Source: Nitrospira sp.
GTDB lineage: Bacteria > Nitrospirota > Nitrospiria > Nitrospirales > Nitrospiraceae
NCBI GenBank assembly: GCA_029194535.1
Contig: JARFXR010000001.1
Span: 1,062,721 to 1,126,720 of the forward strand
Reading direction: 5' to 3'
Length of the DNA stretch: 64,000 nucleotides
Shown here one piece after another: positions 42,290 through 49,704 of the stretch. Every line of letters begins with the position of its first letter. Position 1 is the stretch's first letter. Position numbers and translations under genes: made by a program. Below the pieces are notes generated by a model that saw only the letters and a list, made by a program, of their open reading frames with translations, had not been told where the DNA came from and did no database searches.

Positions 42290-44161
42290 ATGGTTGGTTC
42301 AACGACAAGCTTTCTACGCGTGGTAATGCCGCTGTTCTTCATCGGTCTTCTCACTGTCGCAGGGGGGTGGGTGGGCATAACTCCCCCGGCGGCGGCTGAT
42401 GGCGGCGCCGATATCTATTTCAAGACGGAGGGTGTGCCGCAAGGGCCGCCGGCTCCGACGCCTCACGAGACGGTCTACTCACGGATCGGTTCGATGGACA
42501 GTCGATTGCTGGTGTGGTTTGTGACGCAACAGCACACCTATTTCGGAGGATTCGTTCTCGCGCTGCCCTTGTTCTGCGCCTTGCTCGAATTCATCGGACT
42601 CATTACGAAAAATCCTTCCTCGTCGCTCCGGTACGACGGGTTGGCAAGGGACTTGGCCAAGGTCGCGCTCTTGGCCCTGTCGGTTACGGCCGTGGTCGGA
42701 AGCCTCATGCTGGGCCTGTTCATCTGGTTCTACCCGAGTTTCATGAAGTACATGGGGGGAACCTTCAAGGATTTCATGCCCGCCTATGCCATTGTCTTCC
42801 TCGGCGAATCACTGTTGCTGATTCTCTATTACTACAGTTGGAATCGGATGGCGGAGCCGGGGTTGAAATGGGTCCATGCGGCAATCGGCATTCTGACGAA
42901 TATATTCGGGACCGCTCTGCTGTTGCTGGCCAATGCCTGGTCCGCATTCATGATGGCACCGGCCGGGGTCGATTCGGCGGGACGGTTCTTGGGCAATGGC
43001 TGGCACCTCTTGCATTCCGCATTGTGGAATCCTCTGAATGTCCATCGATTCCTCGCGGACATCATGTCCGGAGGAGCCGTCGTGCTCGCCTACGCGTGCT
43101 ATCGGTTCTTCACGAGCAAGACCGACGGAGAGCGGGCGTACTTCGATTGGGTCGGCTACATCTTTCTCTTCGTCACCGTCTGCGCCTTGCTTCCCATGCC
43201 GATCGCCGGCTACTGGCTGATGCGCTCCGTCTATGCCTTCAGCCAAAGTATGGGCGTAACGATGATGGGCGGGTTGCTCACCTGGTTGTTCGTCGTGCAG
43301 GCGCTCCTCATCGGCGCGCTCTTTCTGGGTGTGAACTACTACATCTGGCAGGGCATGGCCCGGATCAAAGGAGGGGAGCGGTATCAGCCCTACTATCAGA
43401 TTTTGCTCGGTGCGCTGACGCTCGCGCTTTTCGTGTGGTTGACGCCCCATACCGTCTTGATGTCGGCGGGCGAACTCAAGGCTATGGGAGGAGCCCAGCA
43501 TCCCGTTGTCGGGAATTATGGCGTCATGTCGGCCAAGAACGGTGCGATCAACGTCCTGATTCTTCTTACAACGCTCAGCTTTCTGTACTACCGACGGGCC
43601 AATCGTACGATGACCGTTTCCTGGGTCAATGCGGGAAATATCGTGATTGGCCTGCTGTTTGCGGTGGGGTTCATCAATGTGATTTGGCTTTCACTGTACG
43701 GCTTCTATCTGCCGGCGAAAATACGCGTTGGTCTATCGGCCCCACAGGCCGCGACGACCCTGACCGTGATTCTTGCGTCCGTGTTGATCAACCGCGCCAT
43801 GCTCAAGCATGCGATCGTCCATGGACCGGTTCAATGGGGCAAGATTCCGGTCCGCGGCATGGTCGGCCTCTTCGGGCTGGCAGCGGCGTTCACGTGGGTG
43901 ATGGGCCTCATGGGCTACATCCGTTCATCAGGACGCTTGTCATGGCATGTAACCGACGTGATGGCCGATGTGTCACCGTGGGCGTTCACCCCGGATCTCG
44001 AGTTTGCGGCGAAAATGGTCACGCTCAACATGGTGGTGTTTTGGGGGGCCGTGTTTGCCCTGTTCTGGATGTGTCAGCGCGGTCAACGGGAAGCGTTCGG
44101 AGAAGAGTTTGACGAAGAGAAATCGCCGACACTGGCTCCCATTCCTTCTCAGGAGGGGTGA
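42290..44161 (+). CDS. cytochrome bd-like oxidase subunit 1, long type (oxidase 1)
   Basis: 623 residues from ATG 42290 (upstream frame is inside the previous gene). Signal-like first helix, then the loop DIYFKTEGVPQGPPAPTP and about 13-14 membrane helices. Heme-ligand His82 lies in QQHTYFGGFVLALP; other conserved blocks are LWNPLNVHRFLAD, PIAGYWLMRSVYAFSQ, TPHTVLMSAGELKAMGG and QHPVVGNYGVMSAKNG. The Q-loop signature of classical CydA (GRQPW) is absent. This matches the Nitrospira type of bd-like oxidase in which extra helices and possible additional metal ligands suggest electrons come from cytochrome c, not quinol. No CydB is next to it. It is paralogous to the gene at 47704. Confidence 0.85.
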   Translation: MVGSTTSFLRVVMPLFFIGLLTVAGGWVGITPPAAADGGADIYFKTEGVPQGPPAPTPHETVYSRIGSMDSRLLVWFVTQQHTYFGGFVLALPLFCALLEFIGLITKNPSSSLRYDGLARDLAKVALLALSVTAVVGSLMLGLFIWFYPSFMKYMGGTFKDFMPAYAIVFLGESLLLILYYYSWNRMAEPGLKWVHAAIGILTNIFGTALLLLANAWSAFMMAPAGVDSAGRFLGNGWHLLHSALWNPLNVHRFLADIMSGGAVVLAYACYRFFTSKTDGERAYFDWVGYIFLFVTVCALLPMPIAGYWLMRSVYAFSQSMGVTMMGGLLTWLFVVQALLIGALFLGVNYYIWQGMARIKGGERYQPYYQILLGALTLALFVWLTPHTVLMSAGELKAMGGAQHPVVGNYGVMSAKNGAINVLILLTTLSFLYYRRANRTMTVSWVNAGNIVIGLLFAVGFINVIWLSLYGFYLPAKIRVGLSAPQAATTLTVILASVLINRAMLKHAIVHGPVQWGKIPVRGMVGLFGLAAAFTWVMGLMGYIRSSGRLSWHVTDVMADVSPWAFTPDLEFAAKMVTLNMVVFWGAVFALFWMCQRGQREAFGEEFDEEKSPTLAPIPSQEG

Positions 44162-44835
44162 TGGAGACGATGGACTACCATCTGGCAGAAGGGAAGTTCC
44201 GCATGAGGTTGATGCTCGCTTTGTTGTTCGGCGGTCTGGTGATCGCGCAGGGTTCCGCCGTCGGGCTCGGCCAGACATTGGTACTGGAGGATTTCCAGGC
44301 CAAGGACGCCGACGGGTTCCCCTCGAATTGGGATCATGAAAGCCAGCGGAGCCAGTCCAAAGGTCGCGATGCCTATAAGGTGCAAACGGAAAATGGATCC
44401 ACTTATTTGTCGGCCAAAGATGCGGGGCAGCGAATTAAGAAGAAGAAAATCGACTGGGATCCCAAGGCGTACCCGGTGCTTACCTGGCGCTGGCGCTTGA
44501 ATAAGGCTGCAACCGGAGCGGAACCGTTGGCGGCCATTTATGCGTCGTTGGATACGGACCTCCTGTTCATTCCCGTCTTTACGAAGTATGTGTGGAGTGC
44601 GACAAAGGCGGAAGGGACGCTGACTGAAGGCGGGATGTTCAGCGGATCGGAGATCGTCGTGCAAAGCGGGACCAAGGATATCGGACAGTGGTTCGAGGAG
44701 AAGGTCAATGTGTATGATGATTTTAAGCGGATTCACCAGCATGAACCAGCCCCCAAGGCGTGGGGAATTTCGGTCATCGCAGGTCCAGGGGTCGAAATCG
44801 ATTTCGGACCAATGACCGCCAGCGTAGCAAAATAG
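44161..44835 (+). CDS. DUF3047 exported protein
   Basis: 224 residues from ATG 44161, which shares its A with the oxidase 1 stop codon (TGATG) and is preceded by AGGAGGGG. A signal peptide (MLALLFGGLVIAQGS) starts a little downstream. The mature part begins LEDFQAKDADGFPSNWDHE and continues WRWRLNKAATG, a beta-rich DUF3047 fold. The family is widespread and uncharacterised; translation coupling to the oxidase argues for a role in its assembly or in substrate delivery. Confidence 0.75.
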   Translation: METMDYHLAEGKFRMRLMLALLFGGLVIAQGSAVGLGQTLVLEDFQAKDADGFPSNWDHESQRSQSKGRDAYKVQTENGSTYLSAKDAGQRIKKKKIDWDPKAYPVLTWRWRLNKAATGAEPLAAIYASLDTDLLFIPVFTKYVWSATKAEGTLTEGGMFSGSEIVVQSGTKDIGQWFEEKVNVYDDFKRIHQHEPAPKAWGISVIAGPGVEIDFGPMTASVAK

Positions 44836-44880
44836 GTCTTCGCGCTGATACCCGCGATGAAAACCGGCCGGAGCATTCCG

Positions 44881-45234
44881 ATGGCAAACCAAAAGGTTTT
44901 CGATATCGCATTCGGCATGTCCGTCATGGGAACCGTGGGGACCCTGATCGGATTCATCATGGGGGGTAGCCTAATGCCGGTGGCCATTGGGTTGGGTCTC
45001 GCGCTCGGGAGTGTGATCGGGTTTCTCGGCGGGCGCAGATTTCTCGTCAGCATTCTAATCGGCACCGTGTTGGGGGGCGCATTGGCCTGGGTGGTCGCCG
45101 GTACCGACCGCATCTGGGTTGGGGCTGGGGCAGGGGCGGCAATGGGCGGGTTCCTCGGAGTTCAAATCTCCATGCTCCTCGATATTCGCGCAGCCAGGAA
45201 GAGCGTGCCTGAACCTGTCGAACCCTCCACATGA
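44881..45234 (+). CDS. small Gly-rich membrane protein
   Basis: 117 residues from ATG 44881 (an ATG at 44857 is also in frame). Four short glycine-rich helices (MSVMGTVGTLIGFIMGG, VGAGAGAAMGGFLG) of the kind found in small packing or assembly proteins. No family is recognised. It lies inside the oxidase 1 operon and could be an accessory subunit. Confidence 0.6.
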   Translation: MANQKVFDIAFGMSVMGTVGTLIGFIMGGSLMPVAIGLGLALGSVIGFLGGRRFLVSILIGTVLGGALAWVVAGTDRIWVGAGAGAAMGGFLGVQISMLLDIRAARKSVPEPVEPST

Positions 45235-45267
45235 GCGTAAACCTCGAGCGAAGGGAAGCGAAGCACC

Positions 45268-46185
45268 ATGGAAAACAGAGGCGTGCTCATTGGATCGATC
45301 ATTTTCGTGTTCGGCTCCTTCGCGCTCATGATCGGCATGATGCTCTGGGAGTCGAATAAGGCCTATAAGATGAAAGAACTGGCTCAGTCTATTAAGACTG
45401 AAAGTCGGCCGACTGAGAGCGCCGGCCCGACACAGGACTACTCCATGTACAAGACGAGAATCGGTGATGAAGGACGGGAGATGGTGCACATCCCCGAGGG
45501 ACCGTTTTCCATGGGGAGTAACGATGGAGATCCAGACGAGGCTCCGGAGCACCAGGTGTTCCTGAAGGGATTCTACCTTGATCGCAAGGAGGTCACGCAA
45601 GACGAATATGCCCGCTTCGCTAAAATGACAAGACGGCCGATGCCGAGGATCGAAGTGTTCGAAGACGATCAGTCGAAGCTGCTGAAACCAGAGTTCGCCG
45701 CGATGAGCGTGTCCTGGGACGACGCCTATGCGTACTGCAAATGGGCAGGGAAACGGTTGCCGAGCGAAGCGGAATGGGAGAAGGCAGGGCGCGGGGAAGG
45801 TAAGCGAAAGTATCCATGGGGAGAGGCCTTCGTCACGGGGCGGGCCAATGTGGACGGAAGTGAAGACGGGTATCGGTATTTGGCGCCGCCCGGTTCGTTT
45901 GATGCGGGCCGAAGTCCCTATGGTCTGCACGATATGACAGGCAACGTGGCGGAATGGGTCGCCGACACCTATGATGAGAAGTATTACAAGAAATCCCCGT
46001 ATCGAGATCCCAAGGGGCCAGAAAGCGGAGATTTGAAAGTCGTCCGTGGGGGGTCATGGAGAGAAACCGAACATAATACGAGATTGTCGAAACGCTTCGC
46101 CGCCAAACACTGGCGGACCGACATCACGATCGGTATTCGTTGCGCCAGCGATGCCGAGGCCGGAGGAAACTCGTCGGCGTCATAG
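45268..46185 (+). CDS. membrane-anchored sulfatase-modifying-factor-like protein 1 (no catalytic Cys)
   Basis: 305 residues. One N-terminal membrane helix (GSIIFVFGSFALMIGMML) then a linker and an FGE-sulfatase (formylglycine-generating) fold: MVHIPEGPFSMGSNDGD, YLDRKEVTQDEYARF, VSWDDAYAYCKWAGKRLPSE, YGLHDMTGNVAEWV and VVRGGSWRE. True FGE enzymes have a Cys pair in the segment after the GGS; here that segment reads TRLSKRFAAKHWRTD with no Cys, and only the terminal GIRCA is kept. It is therefore likely a periplasmic binding or structural protein, as in many bacterial members. It is followed by a second copy nine bases on. Confidence 0.85.
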   Translation: MENRGVLIGSIIFVFGSFALMIGMMLWESNKAYKMKELAQSIKTESRPTESAGPTQDYSMYKTRIGDEGREMVHIPEGPFSMGSNDGDPDEAPEHQVFLKGFYLDRKEVTQDEYARFAKMTRRPMPRIEVFEDDQSKLLKPEFAAMSVSWDDAYAYCKWAGKRLPSEAEWEKAGRGEGKRKYPWGEAFVTGRANVDGSEDGYRYLAPPGSFDAGRSPYGLHDMTGNVAEWVADTYDEKYYKKSPYRDPKGPESGDLKVVRGGSWRETEHNTRLSKRFAAKHWRTDITIGIRCASDAEAGGNSSAS

Positions 46186-46193
46186 CCCCGGAC

Positions 46194-47096
46194 ATGCTCG
46201 AAACCAAATTCAAGGTCGCCTTCCTGCTCACCGTGATTGCCTTTGCTGCATTGCCCATTATGGGCATTCTTCGCGGGACATCTCTAACGCCGTTAGAAGA
46301 TTCCTCTCTTCAGACTGAGTCGACTCCTGAGCCGTTGGAGGTCGATGCCAAGGAAGATCCCATCGGCGAAGACATGGTCGCAATTCCCGCCGGGCCGTTC
46401 TTGAGAGGAACGACGGACGGGGGATTTGACGAGTTGCCTCAGCGCACGATCGCGCTGGATGGCTTCAAGATCGATCGCTACGAAGTTACAAACTATCAGT
46501 ACCAGCAGTTCGTGGCGGCCACGGGTCATCGTAAAGCTGGACCGCCTTCGCGTTATGCCAAGAGCATCGGCAAGATGCGCGGGACCAATCAGCCGGTCGT
46601 GTACGTCTCCTGGGATGATGCAGGCGAATATTGTCGTTGGAAGGGCAAGCGATTGCCGACTGAAGCGGAATGGGAAAAGGCTATGCGGGGAACCGACGGA
46701 CGGCTCTGGCCATGGGGCGATCGTGAGCAGCCGAACGGAGCCAACTGGGCAAGGGTGAATGACGGGTATGACGTGTCAGCACGGGTAGGATCCTTCTCCT
46801 TGGACAAGAGCCCATATGGGGTCATGGACGGCGCCGGAAACGTGATGGAGTGGGTGGAGGACTGGTATGCGGAGACGTATTACCAAGATTCTTCTCAGCA
46901 GAATCCCAGGAGCCCGGAATATGGCACCTATCGTGTCTTGCGAGGGGGGGCCTATACGACCACAGGCCACGACTTGCGTATTACCAGCCGAAGCAAGATG
47001 GTGCCGGACTTTCGTGATGAGACTATCGGATTTCGGTGCGCGATTTCGGACCAGAAAACAGCTGGAAAAAATGATGGAACTAGCGGAAAGAATTAA
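46194..47096 (+). CDS. membrane-anchored sulfatase-modifying-factor-like protein 2 (no catalytic Cys)
   Basis: 300 residues from ATG 46194 (frame open from 46140). An N-terminal hydrophobic helix (VAFLLTVIAFAALPIMG), then the same fold as the previous gene: MVAIPAGPFLRGTTDGG, IDRYEVTNYQYQQF, VSWDDAGEYCRWKGKRLPTE, YGVMDGAGNVMEWV, RVLRGGAY. The segment that would hold the active cysteines is DLRITSRSKMVPDF, so again no enzyme. A tandem paralog diverged from the first; together they flank the small-membrane-protein block of oxidase 2. The 3' end overlaps the minus-strand small gene by four bases. Confidence 0.83.
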   Translation: MLETKFKVAFLLTVIAFAALPIMGILRGTSLTPLEDSSLQTESTPEPLEVDAKEDPIGEDMVAIPAGPFLRGTTDGGFDELPQRTIALDGFKIDRYEVTNYQYQQFVAATGHRKAGPPSRYAKSIGKMRGTNQPVVYVSWDDAGEYCRWKGKRLPTEAEWEKAMRGTDGRLWPWGDREQPNGANWARVNDGYDVSARVGSFSLDKSPYGVMDGAGNVMEWVEDWYAETYYQDSSQQNPRSPEYGTYRVLRGGAYTTTGHDLRITSRSKMVPDFRDETIGFRCAISDQKTAGKNDGTSGKN

Positions 47097-47197
47097 AGGA
47101 AATCGAAGTAGTAGAGGATCAGAAAGACGGCCAAAATTATATTGACAACCATACCTGCCAAAACTATAATGTCGAACACTTTCGAGTTCTTCGTCAT
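47093..47197 (-). CDS. 34-residue single-helix membrane protein, minus strand
   Basis: Starts ATG 47197 behind CAGGGA (minus strand). MTKNSKVFD then a helix of about 20 residues (IIVLAGMVVNIILAVFLILY) and the end YFDFL. It has a convincing promoter at 47234-47262 with a palindrome in its spacer, which argues it is real. It lies opposite the other two small membrane genes, across the start of the oxidase 2 block. Small one-helix proteins are common accessory subunits of terminal oxidases (CydX, CcoQ). Confidence 0.6.
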   Translation of the reverse strand: MTKNSKVFDIIVLAGMVVNIILAVFLILYYFDFL

Positions 47198-47233
47198 GAT
47201 TTTCCCTGTTTTTTCGCGCCCAACGACAAAATT

Positions 47234-47262
47234 TGAATAACACACGCATATGCTCGTGTCAA
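47234..47262 (-). promoter_or_regulatory. promoter with palindromic operator, minus strand
   Basis: On the minus strand TTGACA (47262-47257), a 17-base spacer and TATTCA (47239-47234). The spacer contains the near-palindrome ACACGAGCATATGCGTGT centred on GCATATGC, a likely repressor or activator site. It faces the 34-residue gene at 47197 with a leader of about 30 bases; the same region also lies upstream of the plus-strand small genes. Confidence 0.5.
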
Positions 47263-47320
47263 GATAATGCCTGAATGCACGCACTCACCCTACCATTTCT
47301 AGTCTGGAGAAGGAGAACCA

Positions 47321-47443
47321 ATGGCAACGGCAACTGCGGACAGCGAGATCAAGGTGAAGATCGGCAAGATGATTTTCTACGTCACCTGTGCGGTTGGTTT
47401 GTGGTTCTTTTACTGGTTTGCCGGTATCCAGTGCCCCTGCTGA
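47321..47443 (+). CDS. 40-residue single-helix membrane protein (oxidase 2 operon)
   Basis: Starts ATG 47321 behind GAGAAGGAG. MATATADSEIKVKIGKMIF leads into one helix (YVTCAVGLWFFYWFAG) and the tail IQCPC. Too short for a usual gene call, but it has a good ribosome site and is followed by a second gene of the same size and then by oxidase 2. Best read as a small accessory subunit of that oxidase, comparable in size to CydX or CcoQ. The terminal CPC could bind a metal or form a disulfide. Confidence 0.62.
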   Translation: MATATADSEIKVKIGKMIFYVTCAVGLWFFYWFAGIQCPC

Positions 47444-47505
47444 GCCAGGGCAATTCGACGTGAGCAATCCCTGAACGCGTTCTCGAGTTGAGGAGGAGAT
47501 AACAA

Positions 47506-47628
47506 ATGGGTCAGGCAATCGTTTACGGTGTGATTTCGTTAATCATCTGCGTTGCCTATTTCACCTTGGTCGATCATTTTCTGATGGACATGCAGGGTTT
47601 GGACTACTGGTATCTGTTCCGCAAGTAG
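47506..47628 (+). CDS. 40-residue single-helix membrane protein (oxidase 2 operon)
   Basis: Starts ATG 47506 behind the strong site AGGAGGAG. MGQAIVYGVISLIICVAY is the helix, followed by FTLVDHFLMDMQGLDYWY and a charged end LFRK. Second of two equally short genes before oxidase 2, 75 bases upstream of its start. Conserved small subunit is the likely role; the His and Asp after the helix could face the heme side. Confidence 0.65.
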   Translation: MGQAIVYGVISLIICVAYFTLVDHFLMDMQGLDYWYLFRK

Positions 47629-47703
47629 GGTTCTCACTGCGATTCCGTGAATGTCTGGAACTTTGCCATGAGTCTTTGTTGTATTGCATCAAGGAGGTAT
47701 CCC

Positions 47704-49620
47704 ATGGGTCTTGCAACCCGAAAGAAAGTATTTTCAATCATGGCGCTGTGCGCGATGGTTGGCCTCCTCCTGTTTCCCATCGTCATGTCGCTGCCGACAC
47801 CGGCATCCGGTGAAGAGGCTCCAGCGGCCGACGGGGCAAAGAAGGAGGGGGACAAGGTCGAGAAGGGACGCGATGTCTACTACAAGACCGAAGGTATTGT
47901 GGTCGGCGCTCCGGCACCCAAGACGACAGATGGTCCGAAGGACTATCCGCGGTACAATTTCGAAAGCCGCGTGTTGCTCTGGTTCGCGAATCAGCAACAT
48001 CTCTACTATGGCAGCTTCGTCTTAGCTGTTCCGATCTTCTGTATGGTCATCGAGTTCATGGGGGTGGTGACGAAGGACAAGGCACTTGCAAAGCGCTACG
48101 ATCAACTTGCCTATGACTTCATCAAGATCAGTTTGACGGCCTATTCGTTGACGGCGATTTTGGGCGGCATCTTGATCTTCACGTTCTTGACTCTCTATCC
48201 GGCATTTTTCGGTTACCTCTCCAGTATCTTCCGTCCTGTCATGCACATCTACGCACTGATGTTCGTGGCCGAGAGTGGAACGCTCTACATTTACTATTAT
48301 GGCTGGGACAAGATGAAGGAAGGATTTCTCAAGTGGATCCACTTGAGCATGTCCGTCATTCTGAACGTTATCGGCACATTGCTCATGTTCCTGGCCAATT
48401 CTTGGATCGGCTTCATGATGTCACCTGCCGGTGTCGACGAACAGGGTCGCTTCCTCGGTAACATCTGGCACGTGATCCATACCGCTCTGTGGAACCCGCT
48501 TAACGTGCATCGAATTCTTGGCAACATGGCTTTCGGCGGGGGTGTCGTTGCGGCCTACGCGGCCTATAAGTTCCTGGCTGCCAAAACCGAGGAAGACCGC
48601 GCTCACTATGACTGGATGGGTTATATCGCGATGGCCCTCGGCGTGGCGTTCCTGATCCCGCTGCCCTTCGCCGGCTACTGGCTCATGCGCGAAGTGTATG
48701 CGTATCGGCAGCAAATGGGCATTACGCTCATGGGCGGCCTGTTGGCGTGGCTGTTCATCATTCAGGCGACCATGATCGGCATTCTATTCCTGAGCACCAA
48801 CTACTATCTGTGGCAGGCGATGGGTCGGATGCGAGGGGCCGAAAAATATCAGCGATACATCAAGTATCTCGTATTTCTGCTCGCGGTCGGGTTTTTGGTG
48901 TTCATCACTCCGCACACGATGGTCATGACGCCCGCGGAGCTTAAAGCGATGGGTGGTCAACAGCATCCCGTGTTGGGTAACTACGGTGTCATGTCGGCGA
49001 AAAACGGTGGTATCAATGTCATCATCACCACGACCGTCTTGAGCTTCGTCTGGTACATGCGTGGCAACAAAGTTTCGACGGTTTCCTGGGCGAAGTTCGG
49101 CAACATTTTCATGGGCGTGTTCTTCGCGTGTGCGTACGTCAACATCGTTTGGTTGGCGATCTATGGGTACTACATTCCGGCCAACGTGCGCGTCGGCCTG
49201 TCGGTACCTCAGGTGGCCACGACGTTGTCCTGTCTGTTCTTCATGTTCGCGCTGAACAGTGTGATGATGAAGGGAGCCAAGCAGATGGGGCCGATCGAGT
49301 GGGGCAAGATCTCTGCGCGATCCCAGTACGCGTTGATCATGCTGGCAACCGCGTTCACCTGGATGATGGGACTGATGGGCTACATCCGCTCTTCCGTCCG
49401 CCTCTTCTGGCACGTCAACGAGATTATGCGCGATAACTCCCCTTGGGCCTATACACATACGGTGGGTTTTGCCGCCAACATGATTTCGTTCAATGTGCTG
49501 TTTTTCTGGATCAGTATCCTCTTCGTCTTTTGGCTCGGTAGCTTGGCGGCGAAGAAGGTACCGGTTGAAGCCAAGGCTGGAGTTCCGGGAAGCGCGCCGC
49601 AGCCGGCGGGCAGCCACTAA
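47704..49620 (+). CDS. cytochrome bd-like oxidase subunit 1, long type (oxidase 2)
   Basis: 638 residues from ATG 47704 behind AAGGAGG. Signal-like helix, a charged loop with DVYYKTEGIVVGAPAPKT, then about 14 membrane helices. Heme-ligand His99 lies in QQHLYYGSFVLAVP. Blocks shared with oxidase 1: LWNPLNVHRILGN, PFAGYWLMREVYAY, TPHTMVMTPAELKAMGG, QHPVLGNYGVMSAKNG and WMMGLMGYIRSS. The Q-loop of classical CydA is absent. Preceded by two 40-residue membrane proteins and followed by three cytochrome genes, so the natural electron donor is probably cytochrome c. This is the better-equipped of the two oxidase copies. Confidence 0.88.
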   Translation: MGLATRKKVFSIMALCAMVGLLLFPIVMSLPTPASGEEAPAADGAKKEGDKVEKGRDVYYKTEGIVVGAPAPKTTDGPKDYPRYNFESRVLLWFANQQHLYYGSFVLAVPIFCMVIEFMGVVTKDKALAKRYDQLAYDFIKISLTAYSLTAILGGILIFTFLTLYPAFFGYLSSIFRPVMHIYALMFVAESGTLYIYYYGWDKMKEGFLKWIHLSMSVILNVIGTLLMFLANSWIGFMMSPAGVDEQGRFLGNIWHVIHTALWNPLNVHRILGNMAFGGGVVAAYAAYKFLAAKTEEDRAHYDWMGYIAMALGVAFLIPLPFAGYWLMREVYAYRQQMGITLMGGLLAWLFIIQATMIGILFLSTNYYLWQAMGRMRGAEKYQRYIKYLVFLLAVGFLVFITPHTMVMTPAELKAMGGQQHPVLGNYGVMSAKNGGINVIITTTVLSFVWYMRGNKVSTVSWAKFGNIFMGVFFACAYVNIVWLAIYGYYIPANVRVGLSVPQVATTLSCLFFMFALNSVMMKGAKQMGPIEWGKISARSQYALIMLATAFTWMMGLMGYIRSSVRLFWHVNEIMRDNSPWAYTHTVGFAANMISFNVLFFWISILFVFWLGSLAAKKVPVEAKAGVPGSAPQPAGSH

Positions 49621-49645
49621 CCATCTTACTCAGTTTAGGCTCGCT

Positions 49646-49678
49646 GAGGGGGGCAGCGCATCGTCCGCTGCCTCCCTC
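49646..49678 (+). other. intercistronic hairpin
   Basis: 49646-49658 pairs with 49666-49678 (13 bp, one mismatch, GC-rich) with a 7-base loop and no T run. It lies between oxidase 2 and the diheme cytochrome gene and may mark an mRNA processing point or tune the relative amounts of the two products. Confidence 0.5.
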
Positions 49679-49704
49679 CGGTGTAGCCGCAGGAGGTTAC
49701 AACT

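Noticed and set aside
42514-44112. A 532-codon open frame in another plus frame of the oxidase 1 gene
   Set aside because: The membrane protein in the other frame is clearly real, with conserved blocks shared with oxidase 2; the alternative product is charged and unlike any protein.
45268-47096. Formylglycine-generating enzymes acting on sulfatases
   Set aside because: The catalytic Cys pair is missing in both and no sulfatase gene is in the window.
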